Position numbers and translations under genes: made by a program. Below, piece after piece: positions 52,955-63,503 of a stretch of 64,000 nt of DNA. The notes under the pieces are model-generated. The model did not search any database. It had not been told where the DNA came from and saw nothing but the letters and a program-made list of their open reading frames with translations. The first letter of the stretch is position 1. Each line of letters begins with the position of its first letter. The stretch comes from CAZZNY01 sp964655935 (GTDB lineage Bacteria > Patescibacteriota > Gracilibacteria > BD1-5 > UBA2023), in the NCBI GenBank assembly GCA_964655935.1, contig CAZZNY010000001.1, forward strand, positions 558,001 to 622,000. The letters are read 5' to 3'.

Positions 52955-53386
52955 TTATTTTGTAAGATCAGTAGTGATTCCCATTGCTCGTGCAGAACCT
53001 GCTACGATTTTCATCGCTGCGTCCATGTCGTTTGCATTAAGATCTGCCATTTTGAGATCAGCAATCTTTCGAAGTTGATCTTTTGTAAGATGACCTACTT
53101 TATCTTTATGAGGAACTTTTGATCCGCTTTTAAGATCAAGCTCCTGCTTGATAAGAAAAGTCATTGGTGGTTGTTTTGTGAAGAAATCGAATGATCGATC
53201 CTCGTAGATATTGATAACAGTTGGAAGAACTGTCCCCATTCGATCTCGAGTCGCGTCATTGAATTGTTTACAAAATTCTGCAATCTGGATTCCCGTAGGT
53301 CCGAGTGCCGTACCTACTGGAGGTGCCGGAGTGATCTGACCCGCCTTCAATTGTAATTTTACAATTTTTGATGGTTTTTTTGCCAT
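52955..53386 (-). CDS. rplK: Ribosomal protein uL11
   Basis: 143 aa without TGA. N-terminal KLQLKAGQITPAPPVGTALGPTGIQIAEFCKQFN and C-terminal IVAGSARAMGITTDLTK are diagnostic. It binds the GTPase centre of 23S rRNA. It stands alone here rather than in the common nusG-rplK-rplA-rplJ-rplL cluster; no rplA follows. No Shine-Dalgarno before ATG. Confidence 0.97.
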   Translation of the reverse strand: MAKKPSKIVKLQLKAGQITPAPPVGTALGPTGIQIAEFCKQFNDATRDRMGTVLPTVINIYEDRSFDFFTKQPPMTFLIKQELDLKSGSKVPHKDKVGHLTKDQLRKIADLKMADLNANDMDAAMKIVAGSARAMGITTDLTK

Positions 53387-53547
53387 AAAATAAATTATTG
53401 TTTAATAATAGGAAGTCGAATACGAAAACGGGAAAAAATCCCGCAATGCATTATTCCTTTTTTGGCTTCCCTCTGTAATAGTAGGTAAGCGCCTTGTTTT
53501 AGAAGCAGGGGTATTATATAAAAAATTGTAAAAAAGCAAATCGAAAT

Positions 53548-54072
53548 CTACTTTTTCTCAAGGGAAAAAACCTTTTCTAGATACTCCTTACCATAATCAA
53601 ATAATTCTCATTTTTCATGAATTTCTTTCAACTGTTTTATGCTTATCCATTCACATTTTTGGACCTCTTCTGATTGATATATGAGTTCCCTCAGTTCGAT
53701 ATCTTTTTTCAGATACCACACATCTCGAAAAGCTCGCCATAATACACCAAAATAAGAGTGTTCAATTTTTTGTGCAAAAAAATATGAAATTTCATCTGAA
53801 AGAATATTAATTCAAAGCTCTTCTTGTATCTCACGAATGATTGTATCTTTAGAATTGTCTCAAAATTGCACATGTCCTCAAGTGGTTGCCCATAATCAAA
53901 TAACATCACCACCACGAGGTGTTCGTTTTTGTAAAAGCAATTCTCACTTCGAGTTCTGTATCCAGACACTTGAAAGTCGATGCCAATCTCCATCTTGTTT
54001 GATTTGTTTTCGAGATTTTGCGATGCCAGTTCCAGTTCCATCAGAATTTAGGATTTCGAGGAGTTCATCCAT
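53548..54072 (-). CDS. Nudix hydrolase (174 aa, IPP-isomerase-like subgroup)
   Basis: N-terminal MDELLEILNSDGTGTGIAKSRKQIKQDGDWHRLSSVWI is typical of the YfcD/IDI-like Nudix branch. The box runs GGHVQFGDNSKDTIIREIQEELGI (about 65-88), with Asp where the first box Glu is usual; the REIQEELG half is intact. Six TGA codons are read as Gly, two inside and before the box. Stop TAG. Substrate unknown. Confidence 0.87.
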
Positions 54073-54098
54073 ATTTTTAAAGGAGAGAAATATATTTT

Positions 54099-54187
54099 GT
54101 CATCCTGAATGTAATGAAGGATCCCTTATACTCAAGTAAGTGGCAAAATCTCATCTGTAAGGGATTCTTCGCTACGCTCAGAATGAC
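54099..54187. repeat. Dispersed palindromic repeat, family A
   Basis: GTCATCCTGAATGTAATGAAGGATCCCTTATA ... TAAGGGATTCTTCGCTACGCTCAGAATGAC. It lies between the Nudix and flavodoxin genes. Confidence 0.88.
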
Positions 54188-54285
54188 AATTTGTAGAGTA
54201 TAGAAAAAGCGACAATAATCAAATCTTTCTATTGCCTTTCGAGTAAAATTCAATATGATTCGAGTAATTAATTATTTTAAGAATT

Positions 54286-54762
54286 ATGAAAACCGCTATC
54301 GTATTTTACTCTCTCGAAGGAAGTACAAAATTCGTCGCAGAAACCCTTGCTTCCGAGCTTTCTGTTGATCTTATTGAACTTCATCCGATCAGAGAAATTC
54401 CGAAAACCGGGTTTATGAAATATTTCTGGGGAGGAAAACAGGTTATGATGAAAGAATCAGTAAAGCTTGAGCCATATAGTTTCGATGCAAAAAACTATGA
54501 TCTCATAATCGTCGGAACTCCCGTCTGGGCTTTTACCTACAGTCCACCAATTCGAACATTCTTCGACACTCATTCACTAGAAAATAGAAAAGTAGCCTTC
54601 TTCTGCTGTCACGAAGGTGGTCCAAAAAATACGATTCAAGATATGATGAACATTTGCGAACAGAGTGAAATAATCGGAGGAAAGGATTTTTTAAAGGTTT
54701 TTGCGAGGAAAGAAGAAGTGGTGAAAGAAGTGAAAGAATGGACAAAGGAATTAAGGAAATAA
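54286..54762 (+). CDS. Flavodoxin-like protein
   Basis: 158 aa, no TGA. The N-terminal FMN phosphate loop VFYSLEGSTKFVAE (residues 6-19), then YDLIIVGTPVWAFTYSPPIRTFF and VAFFCCHEGGPKNT form a flavodoxin fold. Probably an FMN-binding electron carrier or NAD(P)H oxidoreductase; partner unknown. Confidence 0.9.
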   Translation: MKTAIVFYSLEGSTKFVAETLASELSVDLIELHPIREIPKTGFMKYFWGGKQVMMKESVKLEPYSFDAKNYDLIIVGTPVWAFTYSPPIRTFFDTHSLENRKVAFFCCHEGGPKNTIQDMMNICEQSEIIGGKDFLKVFARKEEVVKEVKEWTKELRK

Positions 54763-54771
54763 AATAGGTTT

Positions 54772-55012
54772 GTCATTCCAAAATTTTTCGAAAGAAAAAC
54801 TTGTAGAAAAATTAAACTATGCAGAGAAAAATATTTGGAATCTTCCGCTGGAATTTAATAAACATGTAGAAAAATCTCTTCGTATTTTTGTTTTTGCAAA
54901 GGAAGATCCCAGATATTTTCTGGAACATCATCTGTAACTTCAAAATCTTATTACTTCCAGAAAATTCTGGGATGACATATTTATCCTGGATTCCCGCCTC
55001 CGCGGGAATGAC
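54772..55012. repeat. Dispersed palindromic repeats, family B followed by family D
   Basis: GTCATTCCAAAATTTTTCGAAAG ... CCAGAAAATTCTGGGATGAC (to 54976), then CCTGGATTCCCGCC TCCGCGGGAATGAC (to 55012). Together they fill the flavodoxin-ruvB gap. Confidence 0.82.
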
Positions 55013-55037
55013 AAATTTTCCACTAATCCACTAACTC

Positions 55038-56081
55038 ATGGCCATAAAATCCTCTAAAAAGAATCCAAACGAAGAAGAAATTCTTCGCACTATCACACCG
55101 CTCGAAACTGAACTCGATATTGGAAACGAGGTAACACTCCGACCGAAGACGATGGACGAATATGTCGGGCAGAGCGCAATAAAAAAACATCTTCGCATTA
55201 GTATCGATTCAGCTCGTATCCGAAAATCTCCGCTCGATCATATTCTTTTTTATGGTCCTCCAGGACTCGGAAAAACCACTCTCTCGGTCATCATCGCAAA
55301 TGAGATGAGTGCAACGATCAAACATACTTCTGGTCCAGCCATCGAAAAACAATCAGATCTCGTCTCTATCCTCACTTCCCTTCAAGAATGAGATGTGCTT
55401 TTTATTGATGAGATTCATCGTCTAAAATCGCAGATCGAAGAGATTTTGTATGGCGCGATGGAAGACTATTCGATCGATATCATGCTCGGATCTGGTACAG
55501 GTGCTACATCGATAAAGATGGATATTCCTAAGTTCACTTTGGTTGGCGCTACTACAAAACTTTCAAGTCTTTCGAGTCCACTTCGTGACCGATTTTGAAA
55601 TGTGCTCAAACTTGATTTCTATGATACTGACGATCTTGCTCGAATTATATCACGATCTTTTAAGATTCTCGGACACGAAACTCCAAGTAAAGAAGTCGCA
55701 AAGTGTATAGCAGAGCGAAGCCGTGGAACTCCGCGAATCGCGAATAGATTCGTAAAAATGATCCGTGATTATGCGATCGTCGGACATGATATCAGCACAG
55801 AGAAAGCAATCAACGAGATTTTTTCTTCTTTCGGTATTGATGAAAAATGACTCGATATGCTCGATAAAAAAATCCTCGAAGCAATGACTTTTTCTTTCTG
55901 AGGTCGTCCTGTCGGACTTCATACGATCGCCTCGATCATAGGTGAAGAAGAAGACACGATCGAAGATGTCGTCGAACCTTATCTTCTCAAACTCTGATTC
56001 ATCGAACGAACTCCTCGCGGAAGACAGATTACACTCGCTGGGGAAACTTATATCAACAACTGTATGCTTAAAAAAGATTAA
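55038..56081 (+). CDS. ruvB: Holliday junction branch migration helicase RuvB
   Basis: 347 aa. AAA+ ATPase with Walker A LFYGPPGLGKTTLS (about 71-84), Walker B GDVLFIDEIHRL (about 118-129, Gly by TGA), sensor FTLVGATTKLSSLSSPLRDRFG and C-terminal winged helix with RTPRGRQITLAG. RPKTMDEYVGQ is the N-terminal signature. Five TGA codons split it in the standard code. Works with RuvA and RuvC in recombination. Starts right after a CCACTAATCCACTAACTC leader. Confidence 0.96.
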
Positions 56082-56097
56082 TCGAATTTTTAGACGC

Positions 56098-56135
56098 AAA
56101 AAACGGATCATCCTAGAGACTGATCCGTTTTTTTT
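56098..56135. terminator. Terminator shared by ruvB and cassette 3
   Basis: AAACGGATCA and TGATCCGTTT stem with A tract on the left and T8 on the right, usable from both sides. Confidence 0.9.
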
Positions 56136-56149
56136 GAGATGGAGGGTAT

Positions 56150-56428
56150 TCAAGCTACTACCCCCTGACGGCGATGAAACGACGTGCGCGCACATTCCCA
56201 TATCCCGAACAGGAAGAGAAGTGCATAGAAGATAGTATTTTGTGCCTTGCGGATCGCTCTGCTCTTCGGGTAACCGAAAAGCATCAATACTCTTGCGACA
56301 GGAGTCACAATTATGGGGACACTAGTCCACACGATCGGACGACCTTTGTCGAAAAAGAGTCTTTGATTCGGGGCGATTGGGTAGATACCGCTTACGCGAC
56401 ACCCAAGATAATGTGGCTTATAAAACAT
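56150..56428 (-). CDS. Orphan small protein (cassette 3), probable TGA stop
   Basis: 92 aa, MFYKPHYLGCRVSGIYPIAP. AGGAGG (56435-56440 on the minus strand) lies six bases before the ATG. GC-rich codons (CGTCCGATCGTG, GCGCGCACG), two hydrophobic patches (about 37-50 and 66-78). It ends at TGA about 14 nt before the shared terminator. Reading TGA as Gly would carry translation through the hairpin to a TAA in the ruvB end. So TGA is probably stop here. No family recognised. Confidence 0.75.
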   Translation of the reverse strand: MFYKPHYLGCRVSGIYPIAPNQRLFFDKGRPIVWTSVPIIVTPVARVLMLFGYPKSRAIRKAQNTIFYALLFLFGIWECARTSFHRRQGVVA

Positions 56429-56448
56429 ATCCTGCCTCCTAGTAGAGG

Positions 56449-56476
56449 CTTATACTCAGAATATGTTTTTTGTCAA
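56449..56476 (-). promoter_or_regulatory. Sigma70-like promoter of cassette 3
   Basis: On the minus strand TTGACA (56476-56471), 16 bp, TATAAG (56454-56449). It lies immediately past the stop of the next upstream gene. Confidence 0.8.
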
Positions 56477-56487
56477 ATTGTTTTGTA

Positions 56488-57735
56488 TTACTGTGTAATT
56501 ATACGAGGATCAGTAGGTAGCCATATTACATCTGACAATGCTACGCGACAGTCATTGCTTCCTGCTCACATTTGATCTCAAACTCAAAAAAATGGATTTT
56601 TTTCAGCATTCTTTACTTGTGTCTGACATTGAGTATCGATAAAAACTCAAGCATCAATACCAATCTGGGTGTAGTATGTTATCGAATCTGTGATTGTCGC
56701 TTCACCCCTCATTGACCATGGTAAAATATCTGGAGTATATGCATTTGGATCAATTTGAATCTCATATATTCCATCATTATTTGGATCAGTCAGTGTCTCG
56801 ATAGGAAGAGTCTTCTTTGCTGTATATCCGAAAGAAGTATTAGTCAGATATGGTTTTATGGTGTAATAAGGCCGCATCTGAACTACTGGATTAGCATCAA
56901 GAAGATCTTTCGAAATAGTAACTATAAGTTTAAACGGCTTATTTGGAAGCATTTCAAGCGTTTTGAATGCCGGTTCTGCGGAAACAGTTACGTTTGCTCT
57001 TCTTATATCACAATCTTTCAAAGTTTTTACACAATGAATAACCACTCCTGTTCATGATCATCAGCACGACCAGCTATGTCGCCCACAAGTAGAATTATGG
57101 CTTCCTAAAATAATAGGTTTAGGATCAGAAACACATGTATCAATTATCGCTCAACAAACATCATTTTTTGGAATAATATTAGTCATTCCGGTTCATACAA
57201 CTACTCCTGTGCTTGTATGTGCACCAGATCCTGTTCCAATAATAGTTCCAGTATTAACTACCACTCAAGTATTCGCAATAATTCCAGTATTTATATTAGC
57301 TTCAATTACACTTCCGCTATTATTCCCCACCTCATCAATCTCTTTCATAGTATCTCACTCTTCGTCTACTGGTTTATTCTTAAGATCAATAGCAAGTTGT
57401 ATACCATCTTTCATATAAGCAAACATGGCCGATGATACTTTCATTCCTTCTCGAAATTTCTTTGCTTCTCTTTTTTCAAAAGTTCATTCTATTAATGAGA
57501 GCCAAGGTTTTTCTGCTGTATCTGTTGCATACTTTGCTTTGAGTTTATCACACAGAGAATCTGCTACAGAACTTTTAAGATTTTGATAGTTACTTGCCGA
57601 AGGACAAGTATATCATTGGAGTGGCTGAGAGAGAAGACTATTACCTTTTATAATCACAAAAACTCAACCAAGAACAAGAATGCTCGCAAGCATAAAAACG
57701 AAAAAACGTTTTCACTTAAAAACGTTTGAATTCAT
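56488..57735 (-). CDS. Membrane-anchored or secreted protein of unknown function (415 aa)
   Basis: A basic N-terminus then a signal anchor (RFFVFMLASILVLGGVFVII, about 9-28). Downstream, a helical section (about 40-130), a Thr/Gly/Ile-rich stretch with beta-helix-like spacing (NTGIIANTGVVVNTGTIIGTGSG, split in the repeat NTG), a Cys-rich segment (DVCGAIIDTC, STCGRHSWSCGG, HCVKTLKDC) and a beta-rich C-terminus. About 15 TGA codons are read as Gly. Probably surface-exposed with disulfides. Family not recognised. Confidence 0.8.
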
Positions 57736-57867
57736 AAACAAGAAGATGAAAGGGTAATCGTTTTTTGTTCTCTCGTTTGTTTTATTACATTCAAGATAAC
57801 TTTTTTTGTCTTAAACACTATTAATAGTATCGTAATTACTGGGAATAGCAAAAAAGAATATATTATT

Positions 57868-58245
57868 TTAATTATCCGAAAAACTGATAATAATAACTTC
57901 CGTTAATACAATCGCCAAAAGAAGCAATCCCCCAGTAAGAGGTGTCAGTACTCAGAAATGATAGAAAGATACCATGCCCATAGCACCGAGTGTCAAGAAA
58001 AAACCCTGACGAAGAGAAGAATTAATAGTATGAATATATACCTCCCCTCGAAAATATATTTTTTTAAAGAAATAGATGATAAGTGCGAGAAAAGCTCCGG
58101 AACACAGAAAAACGGCGAGTCACATCGTGATATATCCTACAAGTCGATTTGTCTCGACATCCATATAGAAAAATAGAAGAAGCGTCGAGATAAAGCTCGT
58201 GATAAATATGAGAAACAGAGTAAGGAGATAGGCTTTGATTTTCAT
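57868..58245 (-). CDS. Small four-helix membrane protein (125 aa)
   Basis: Four hydrophobic segments (about 4-24, 36-56, 75-95, 100-120) with short loops; MKIKAYLLTLFLIFITSFIST starts the first. Two TGA codons are read as Gly. No motif that identifies function. Same direction as the preceding surface protein gene. Confidence 0.8.
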
Positions 58246-58286
58246 AAGTTAGAAGCTGAGAGGTTAGATTGTTTAGAAAGAGGAAC

Positions 58287-58422
58287 GTCATCCCAGAATT
58301 TTCTGGAAGTAATGAAATTTTGAAGGTACAGAAGATATTCCAGAAAATATCCGGGATCTTCCTCTAAATGCTTAAGTTTTCGAAGACTTCATAGGAAGAT
58401 TCTGGATCAAGTCCAGAATGAC
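58287..58422. repeat. Dispersed palindromic repeat, family B
   Basis: GTCATCCCAGAATTTTCTGGAAG ... GATTCTGGATCAAGTCCAGAATGAC, inner CCAGAAAATATCCGGGATCTTCC. Confidence 0.85.
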
Positions 58423-58429
58423 AAACTAT

Positions 58430-59017
58430 TTAATTCTTAATTCTTAATTTCTCAAGTATTGCAGGAATTTTTTGTAAGTCTTCGATAATAATAGATTTTT
58501 TATTTGGATTATAGAGAGCAACTGCGGGATGATAAATCGAGAGAACCGTCGGTGCACAATCAAGCTTCATTCAAGAAATTTCATCAATTTGGAAGCTATT
58601 TCCATGTCATTCACCGATCGTCACATTTGGTACCAGGAAATTAAAACTGAATCGGCCCAGCGTGATGATAAGCTCTGGTTTCATAAGATTAATCTGTTCC
58701 ACTAGGTAAGGCGAACAAGTAGAAATCTCTCCGGGAAGTGGATCGCGATTCTCTGGTGGGCGACATTTTACGATATTCGTAATATAATAGTCACGCTCTC
58801 GAAGTAAGTCCAAACTTTCCAAAATATTTGTAAGGAGCTTTCCCGATCGACCGACAAATGGCGCTCACTGAATATCTTCTTCTTTTCCAGGTGCCTCCCC
58901 GATAATCATGATTTTCGCTCCAAAATTCCCAGCTCCAGGAACTGGTCGTCGACAAGTCGCTCGAAGCACGCAATTTTCGCAGGTAAGTACTCGTTCATTC
59001 AGAAGATTATTGCTCAT
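58430..59017 (-). CDS. Family 4-type uracil-DNA glycosylase
   Basis: 195 aa. Removes uracil from DNA. Cys13 and Cys16 (TCENCVLRATC) and Cys residues in KCRPPENRDP and ISTCSPYL are the iron-sulfur ligands; GEAPGKEEDIQGAPFVGRSGKLL is motif 1 and YHPAVALYN motif 2. Three or four TGA codons are read as Gly, including QGAPF. ATG at 59017 is preferred to 59059. The C-terminus EKLRIKN is encoded by the same TTAATTC array that ends galU. Confidence 0.94.
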
Positions 59018-59150
59018 AATTCGAATTCGATAAAATAACAATTGGAGTATATGAGCCAAATATAAAAAATCAAAGGATATTTATTTAAAACAGTTTTTCT
59101 TTTTCTTGTTTTAATTATAATCCAAACAGTTTATTTTTTAGTTTTCCATT

Positions 59151-59558
59151 ATGCGTGTCAAAGTACAAACACCTTACGAATTAGCCTATCAAACACATGG
59201 ATCGTGTGCTTTTGATTTTCAAGCGAATGAAACTGTTACTTTTGCACCGTGAGAATACAGACTTATCGACACCGGAACGGTCATAGAAGTTCCTGAAGGT
59301 TATGTGCTCCAGATCAGTCCTCGCAGCAGTACATTCAAGAATTTCTGACTCATACAAGTAAACGGAGTAGGAATTATCGACCAAGATTATTGCGGTGACA
59401 ACGACATTATAAAATTTCCTTATCTCAATATGCGTTCCGAACCGGTGATAATAGAAAAAGGAACACGAATCTGACAAGGAATGTTTTTAAAAATCGAACA
59501 GGCTCAATTTATGAACAAAGCAGATCGTGGAGGATTCGGAAGTACTGGACAGAAATAA
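59151..59558 (+). CDS. dut: dUTP diphosphatase (dUTPase)
   Basis: 135 aa. Hydrolyses dUTP to dUMP and PPi. Motifs: CAFDFQANE (1, degenerate), SPRSSTFKNFG (2), NGVGIIDQDYCGDN (3), KGTRIGQGMFLKIEQAQF (4) and RGGFGSTGQ (5). Three TGA codons are read as Gly. Divergent from and 133 nt away from the uracil-DNA glycosylase gene; both limit uracil in DNA. Confidence 0.95.
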
Positions 59559-59591
59559 AGTCTTTTATTTTTTATTCTTAATATTCTTATT

Positions 59592-60995
59592 ATGAAAAAA
59601 ATTATATTTTATCTCGTTAGCTGTCTCTCATTTTTTGTATTTATCAATATTTCTTTCGCTGAATATACACTTTCAGAAAAAGATACTAGCATAATATATA
59701 ATGCGACAATAAAAATCGAATCCCTGATACAAAAGAAGTGAGAAAATTATAGAGCAAAATACATTCAAACTCTCAAAAAAATAAAAACAAAAAATTGGAG
59801 AAATGAAAGAATTACCGCCATGGTAGATGCTCTGATTCTCTCTTTAGATCAAGGGAAAACTATAAACACCTCTTCTACACAAATAACTGAAGCTGAATTA
59901 GTCTCAGTCGTTAAACAAGGTAACGATAAATTACCAATTGTCATATGAGCCTATATTCGATTCGATAAGGTATCTCTTTCTGATAGAGAAATTACCTATC
60001 ATTATACCATAATAAACATTCCTGAAGAAAAACGATCGAGTCTTAAAGCAAAAGCTTTCCATCAACAACTCGAATCCACAATTCAGAAAATTACTCAATG
60101 AACTTCTGCTTTTGATTTTTTACGAACAAATAATATTGCTGCTCGTGCAATTTTTCAAGATGAATATGGAAACGAGATTTTCAATGAATCAATAGATCTC
60201 AATTCAATTCCGAAACAAACGAATTCAAAACCAAGTCCTTTCTCACAAATTACCGAAAATACCAGTACTACAACGCCACTATCTACAGAATCACAATCCC
60301 TTCAAGAAATAGAAAAGGAATTAAATAGATCATTACCAAAAATGATAGACGAGATTACTCGTCTCGATAAAATTTCTGTCATTTCAAAAACTGAAATCAC
60401 TTTCAATTATACGATTATTTCTGGAGAAATTCAAAAATCTTCCGAGATTGAAAATTCTTTTCGTCTCAGTATTATCTATTCACTCCAAACAACCAGTAGT
60501 CCGCTGTTATTGTCAATGGAAAAAGATTGAGTCATATTTAATCACAACTACCGTAATATAAGTGGAACATCGATTGCTAATATTACCATAAAACCAGAGG
60601 ATTATCGTGGAACAAAAATTACTGCTCAAGAAGTGTCCAATGCTGCTACAAAAGTAAAACAATCACAATTGCAAGAAATAGAAAAAACATGGAATTCGAA
60701 TCTTCCAATGAAATTATGAGAAGATTTCCAAATAGACAAAATCAAATTTCAATCAGAAAAAGAACTAACTATTTTTATGTCAATACTCTCTCTATCAAAA
60801 TCTGACCTTACAGCTGAAGAAATTATTCAATTAAAAAATAGTTTTCTTGAGGGTATTAAAGAAGACATTAAAACCTCGAAAGATTCAGATATAGTATATA
60901 TAAAAGAACATCAAACAACCGTCAATTATGAGCTGAACGATAAAAATTGAACATTGCTATTTAAATTAACTATTATCCCTGGTGACTATAGATAA
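59592..60995 (+). CDS. Secreted protein of unknown function (467 aa)
   Basis: Signal peptide MKKIIFYLVSCLSFFVFINISFA, cleavage expected after FA-E. The rest is soluble with two alternating helix/strand segments (about 95-190 and 250-345) that look like a repeated domain (YTIINIPEEKR, YTIISGEIQKS), plus a Ser/Thr-rich linker (about 200-240). Seven TGA codons are read as Gly. No family recognised. 33 nt after dut in the same direction. Confidence 0.8.
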
Positions 60996-61030
60996 TTTTA
61001 TACCAATCAATTACTTCGAATAATAATCAT

Positions 61031-61912
61031 TTACTGATGGTATCTAGAAAACCACGTCAGTTGCCGCTTCGCATAATGTCGACTATTTTTTGCGACGAGT
61101 TCTTCTGCCTCCTGAAGAGATATTTTCCCATCAAGATACATAATAACTTCTTTATAACCGATGGAATTTAATCCGAAACAATCTGGAGAAAAACCTTTTT
61201 CGAGAATCAATTTTACTTCACCTAACAGTCCCGAGGCAAACATTCCAGCGACTCGAGAATTAATCCGAGCATAGAGCCCTGCTCGATCTCAGGAATATGG
61301 CGTCAAAAATAATGTATCATATACGAGAGTTCGATCGTCTTTCGTCTCCATTTTTGATTTTCCAGTTTTTTCCATCACTTCGATTCCACGCATTACGTAG
61401 CGATAATTGTTTGGATGAAGTATCGCAGCATATTCTGGATCAAGTTGTTGTAGTTTTTCCCAAAGGAATTCATTTCCTTTTTCGAGCCTGATTTTCTCCA
61501 TCTCTTCACGATATTCCCAATCCGGTGAATCTCCAGAGATGGAAAGATTATAGATTATCGAATCGATGTAAAGTCCGGTTCCTCCACAAAGAATCGGTAT
61601 TTTTCATTTCGCGTGTAATCATTCGATAATCGGAACGACTGCTTTCTTATATTCTCAGACACTGTAATCCTCATTAGGTTCAAGAATATCGAGCATATGA
61701 TGCGGAACTCATTGCTTTTCTTCTTCTGTAATTTTTCCAGTTCCGATATCAAGATATCGATAGATCTGACGTGAATCTGCTGAGATAATCTCCGTCTCAA
61801 GTTTATGTGCGAGCTCGATCGAAAAAGCCGTCTTTCCAGAAGCAGTCGGCCCGTAAATGACGATAAGTTTTGGTTTTTTGGATGATGTAGAGAGGAATTG
61901 TTCAGGGTTCAT
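61031..61912 (-). CDS. miaA: tRNA dimethylallyltransferase
   Basis: 293 aa. Modifies A37 in tRNAs reading codons starting with U. P-loop YGPTASGKTAFS (residues 20-31), ISADSRQIYRYLDIGTGK, VPHHMLDILEPNEDYSVGEY and LCGGTGLYIDSIIYN are diagnostic, with C-terminal SRHYAKRQLTWFSRY. Five TGA codons are read as Gly. The absent 3' extension is within normal variation. Complete. Confidence 0.96.
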
Positions 61913-62062
61913 AGGATAATCTTATGTTTCTGGGTTTTAGCCAGAATCTTTCTAGTAAGTGATAAGATATTACTCAATTCCCAAAAATTCAAAACCCTTT
62001 TTGGATTTTTCCAGAATATAGGTAGAATCTTAATAAGAAAAACTATATCACTCCATAAAACT

Positions 62063-62485
62063 ATGCGTCTCTGGTCGCTCCATCCCTGCTATCTCGATAC
62101 AAAGTGACTCCTCGCAGTCTGGCGAGAAGGACTCCTTGCGAAGCATGTACTTGAATGAAAAACAAAGTGATATAAAAATCATCCACAGCTCGAACGTTTT
62201 AAAAAAACAACAAATCCAATCGCTACAATCAATGCTTATCTCAAGGAAATATTGGAAGAATCTAAAAGACGCAATTATCTGTTCGACGATAAAAAAATCG
62301 ATATTTCTCCATTTACAGAAAAAATTCCTGTAACGGATAAGCAAATTTCCTACGAATACGAACACCTCAAAAAAAAGCTCTTCATTCGTGATCCAGAAAA
62401 ATTGAAAAATCTTCCTGAAAGAGTGAAAATTCATCCAATGTTTCGAGAGATTCCTGGTGAAATTGAGAGTTGGGAGAAAATTTAA
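62063..62485 (+). CDS. Pyrimidine dimer DNA glycosylase (endonuclease V) family protein
   Basis: 140 aa. N-terminal MRLWSLHPCYLDTKGLLAVWREGLLAKHVLEGKTKGYKNHPQLERFK matches PF03013 proteins that excise UV pyrimidine dimers in T4 endonuclease V style; the KGYKNHPQLxRF segment is a family hallmark. Three TGA codons are read as Gly in this very stretch. Second half is helical and variable. Fits the DNA repair content of this region. Confidence 0.87.
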
Positions 62486-62529
62486 TATTTAAGTATTATT
62501 TATAAAGGAAAAATAAGGAGATTTATTTA

Positions 62530-62558
62530 TCCTGGATTCCCGCCTACACGGGAATGAC
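62530..62558. repeat. Dispersed repeat, family D
   Basis: CCTGGATTCCCGCC TACACGGGAATGAC, same as 54984-55012, before the NYN gene. Confidence 0.8.
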
Positions 62559-62615
62559 AAAAATCACCTACCCAGCTATCCCCCTACGCCCCTACTCCCT
62601 TAATCCACTATTCCC

Positions 62616-63113
62616 ATGTCAAAATCCAACTTTGCCTACATCGATAACTCGAATGTAAATTATTCCGTCAGTGCTCAACACTGGAAACTGAACTGGTGAG
62701 AATTCCGAAAATATCTTGCTGACACTCATAATGTCACTGTCGCTTACATGTTTCTCGGATATGTAAAAGAACAAGAAGAAATGTATACATTCTTTGAGAG
62801 TCTCGGATATTCTCTTGTGTTCAAACCGGTCACGGAAGTAAAGGATGAACTCAAAGGAAACATCGATGCCGAACTCGTGCTTCAGGCAATGATCGACTAT
62901 CCACACTATGAAAAAGCTGTGATTATTACGGGAGATGGAGATATTGCTTGTCTCGTAGAACATCTCAATAAACACAACAAACTCGAAGTACTCATCGTCC
63001 CAAACGAACGAAGATTCTCAGAATTTCTCAAAATCGTCGCCGGAGATAAAATATCTTTTCTCGCAAAACTCTGACCGAAAATGCGTTACAGGAATTATGC
63101 AAAAAAGAAATAA
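62616..63113 (+). CDS. NYN/LabA-like nuclease domain protein
   Basis: 165 aa. FAYIDNSNVNYSV (Asp at start), ELVLQAMIDYPHYEKAVIITGDGDIACLVEHLNKHNK and KIVAGDKISFL are the PIN-like NYN core with acidic residues D10, D-A-E and GDGD. Likely an RNase or RNA-processing enzyme. Three TGA codons are read as Gly. The start follows a C/T-rich tandem tract. Confidence 0.88.
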
Positions 63114-63160
63114 AACTCACAATATCATTCTCAATTCTTAATTCTTAATTCTTCTTAACT

Positions 63161-63484
63161 GTGTCGCCAAAAACACTTTTCTACATTTTTATTGCGTTCG
63201 CGGTTATTCTTGAAATTATCGCTGATGTACTATTTAAAAAATGGGCTCTACAGAATCAAACTTGGATGTTTGTTATTTGACTCGCTATTTATACAATCGG
63301 TACGGGTTTTTGGGCATATTCCCTCAAACATGAAAATCTCTCGAAAGCTATTATTATTTTTACTATAGTAAACCTAGTCGCTATAACGATTCTTTGAGTT
63401 GTAATGTTTTGAGAAAAACTTACTCTCATGCAAATAATCTGAATATTTCTTGGTACACTATCGGTTATTTTAATGGAAATATAA
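63161..63484 (+). CDS. Small multidrug resistance (SMR/EmrE-like) transporter
   Basis: 107 aa with four membrane segments. The essential Glu is in IAFAVILEIIADVLFKKW (about residue 16), with YTIGTGFWAYSLKHENLSKA and GEKLTLMQIIGIFLGTLSVILM. Exchanges protons for small cations such as guanidinium or drugs in the family. GTG start at 63161; just upstream is a TTAATTC tandem array. Four TGA codons are read as Gly. Confidence 0.9.
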
Positions 63485-63503
63485 ACAAAGTAGTGTAATT
63501 TAT

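Noticed and set aside
53387..53547. Small gene or ribosomal leader between rplK and the Nudix gene
   Set aside because: No open frame of use and no clear ribosomal protein leader; left unannotated.
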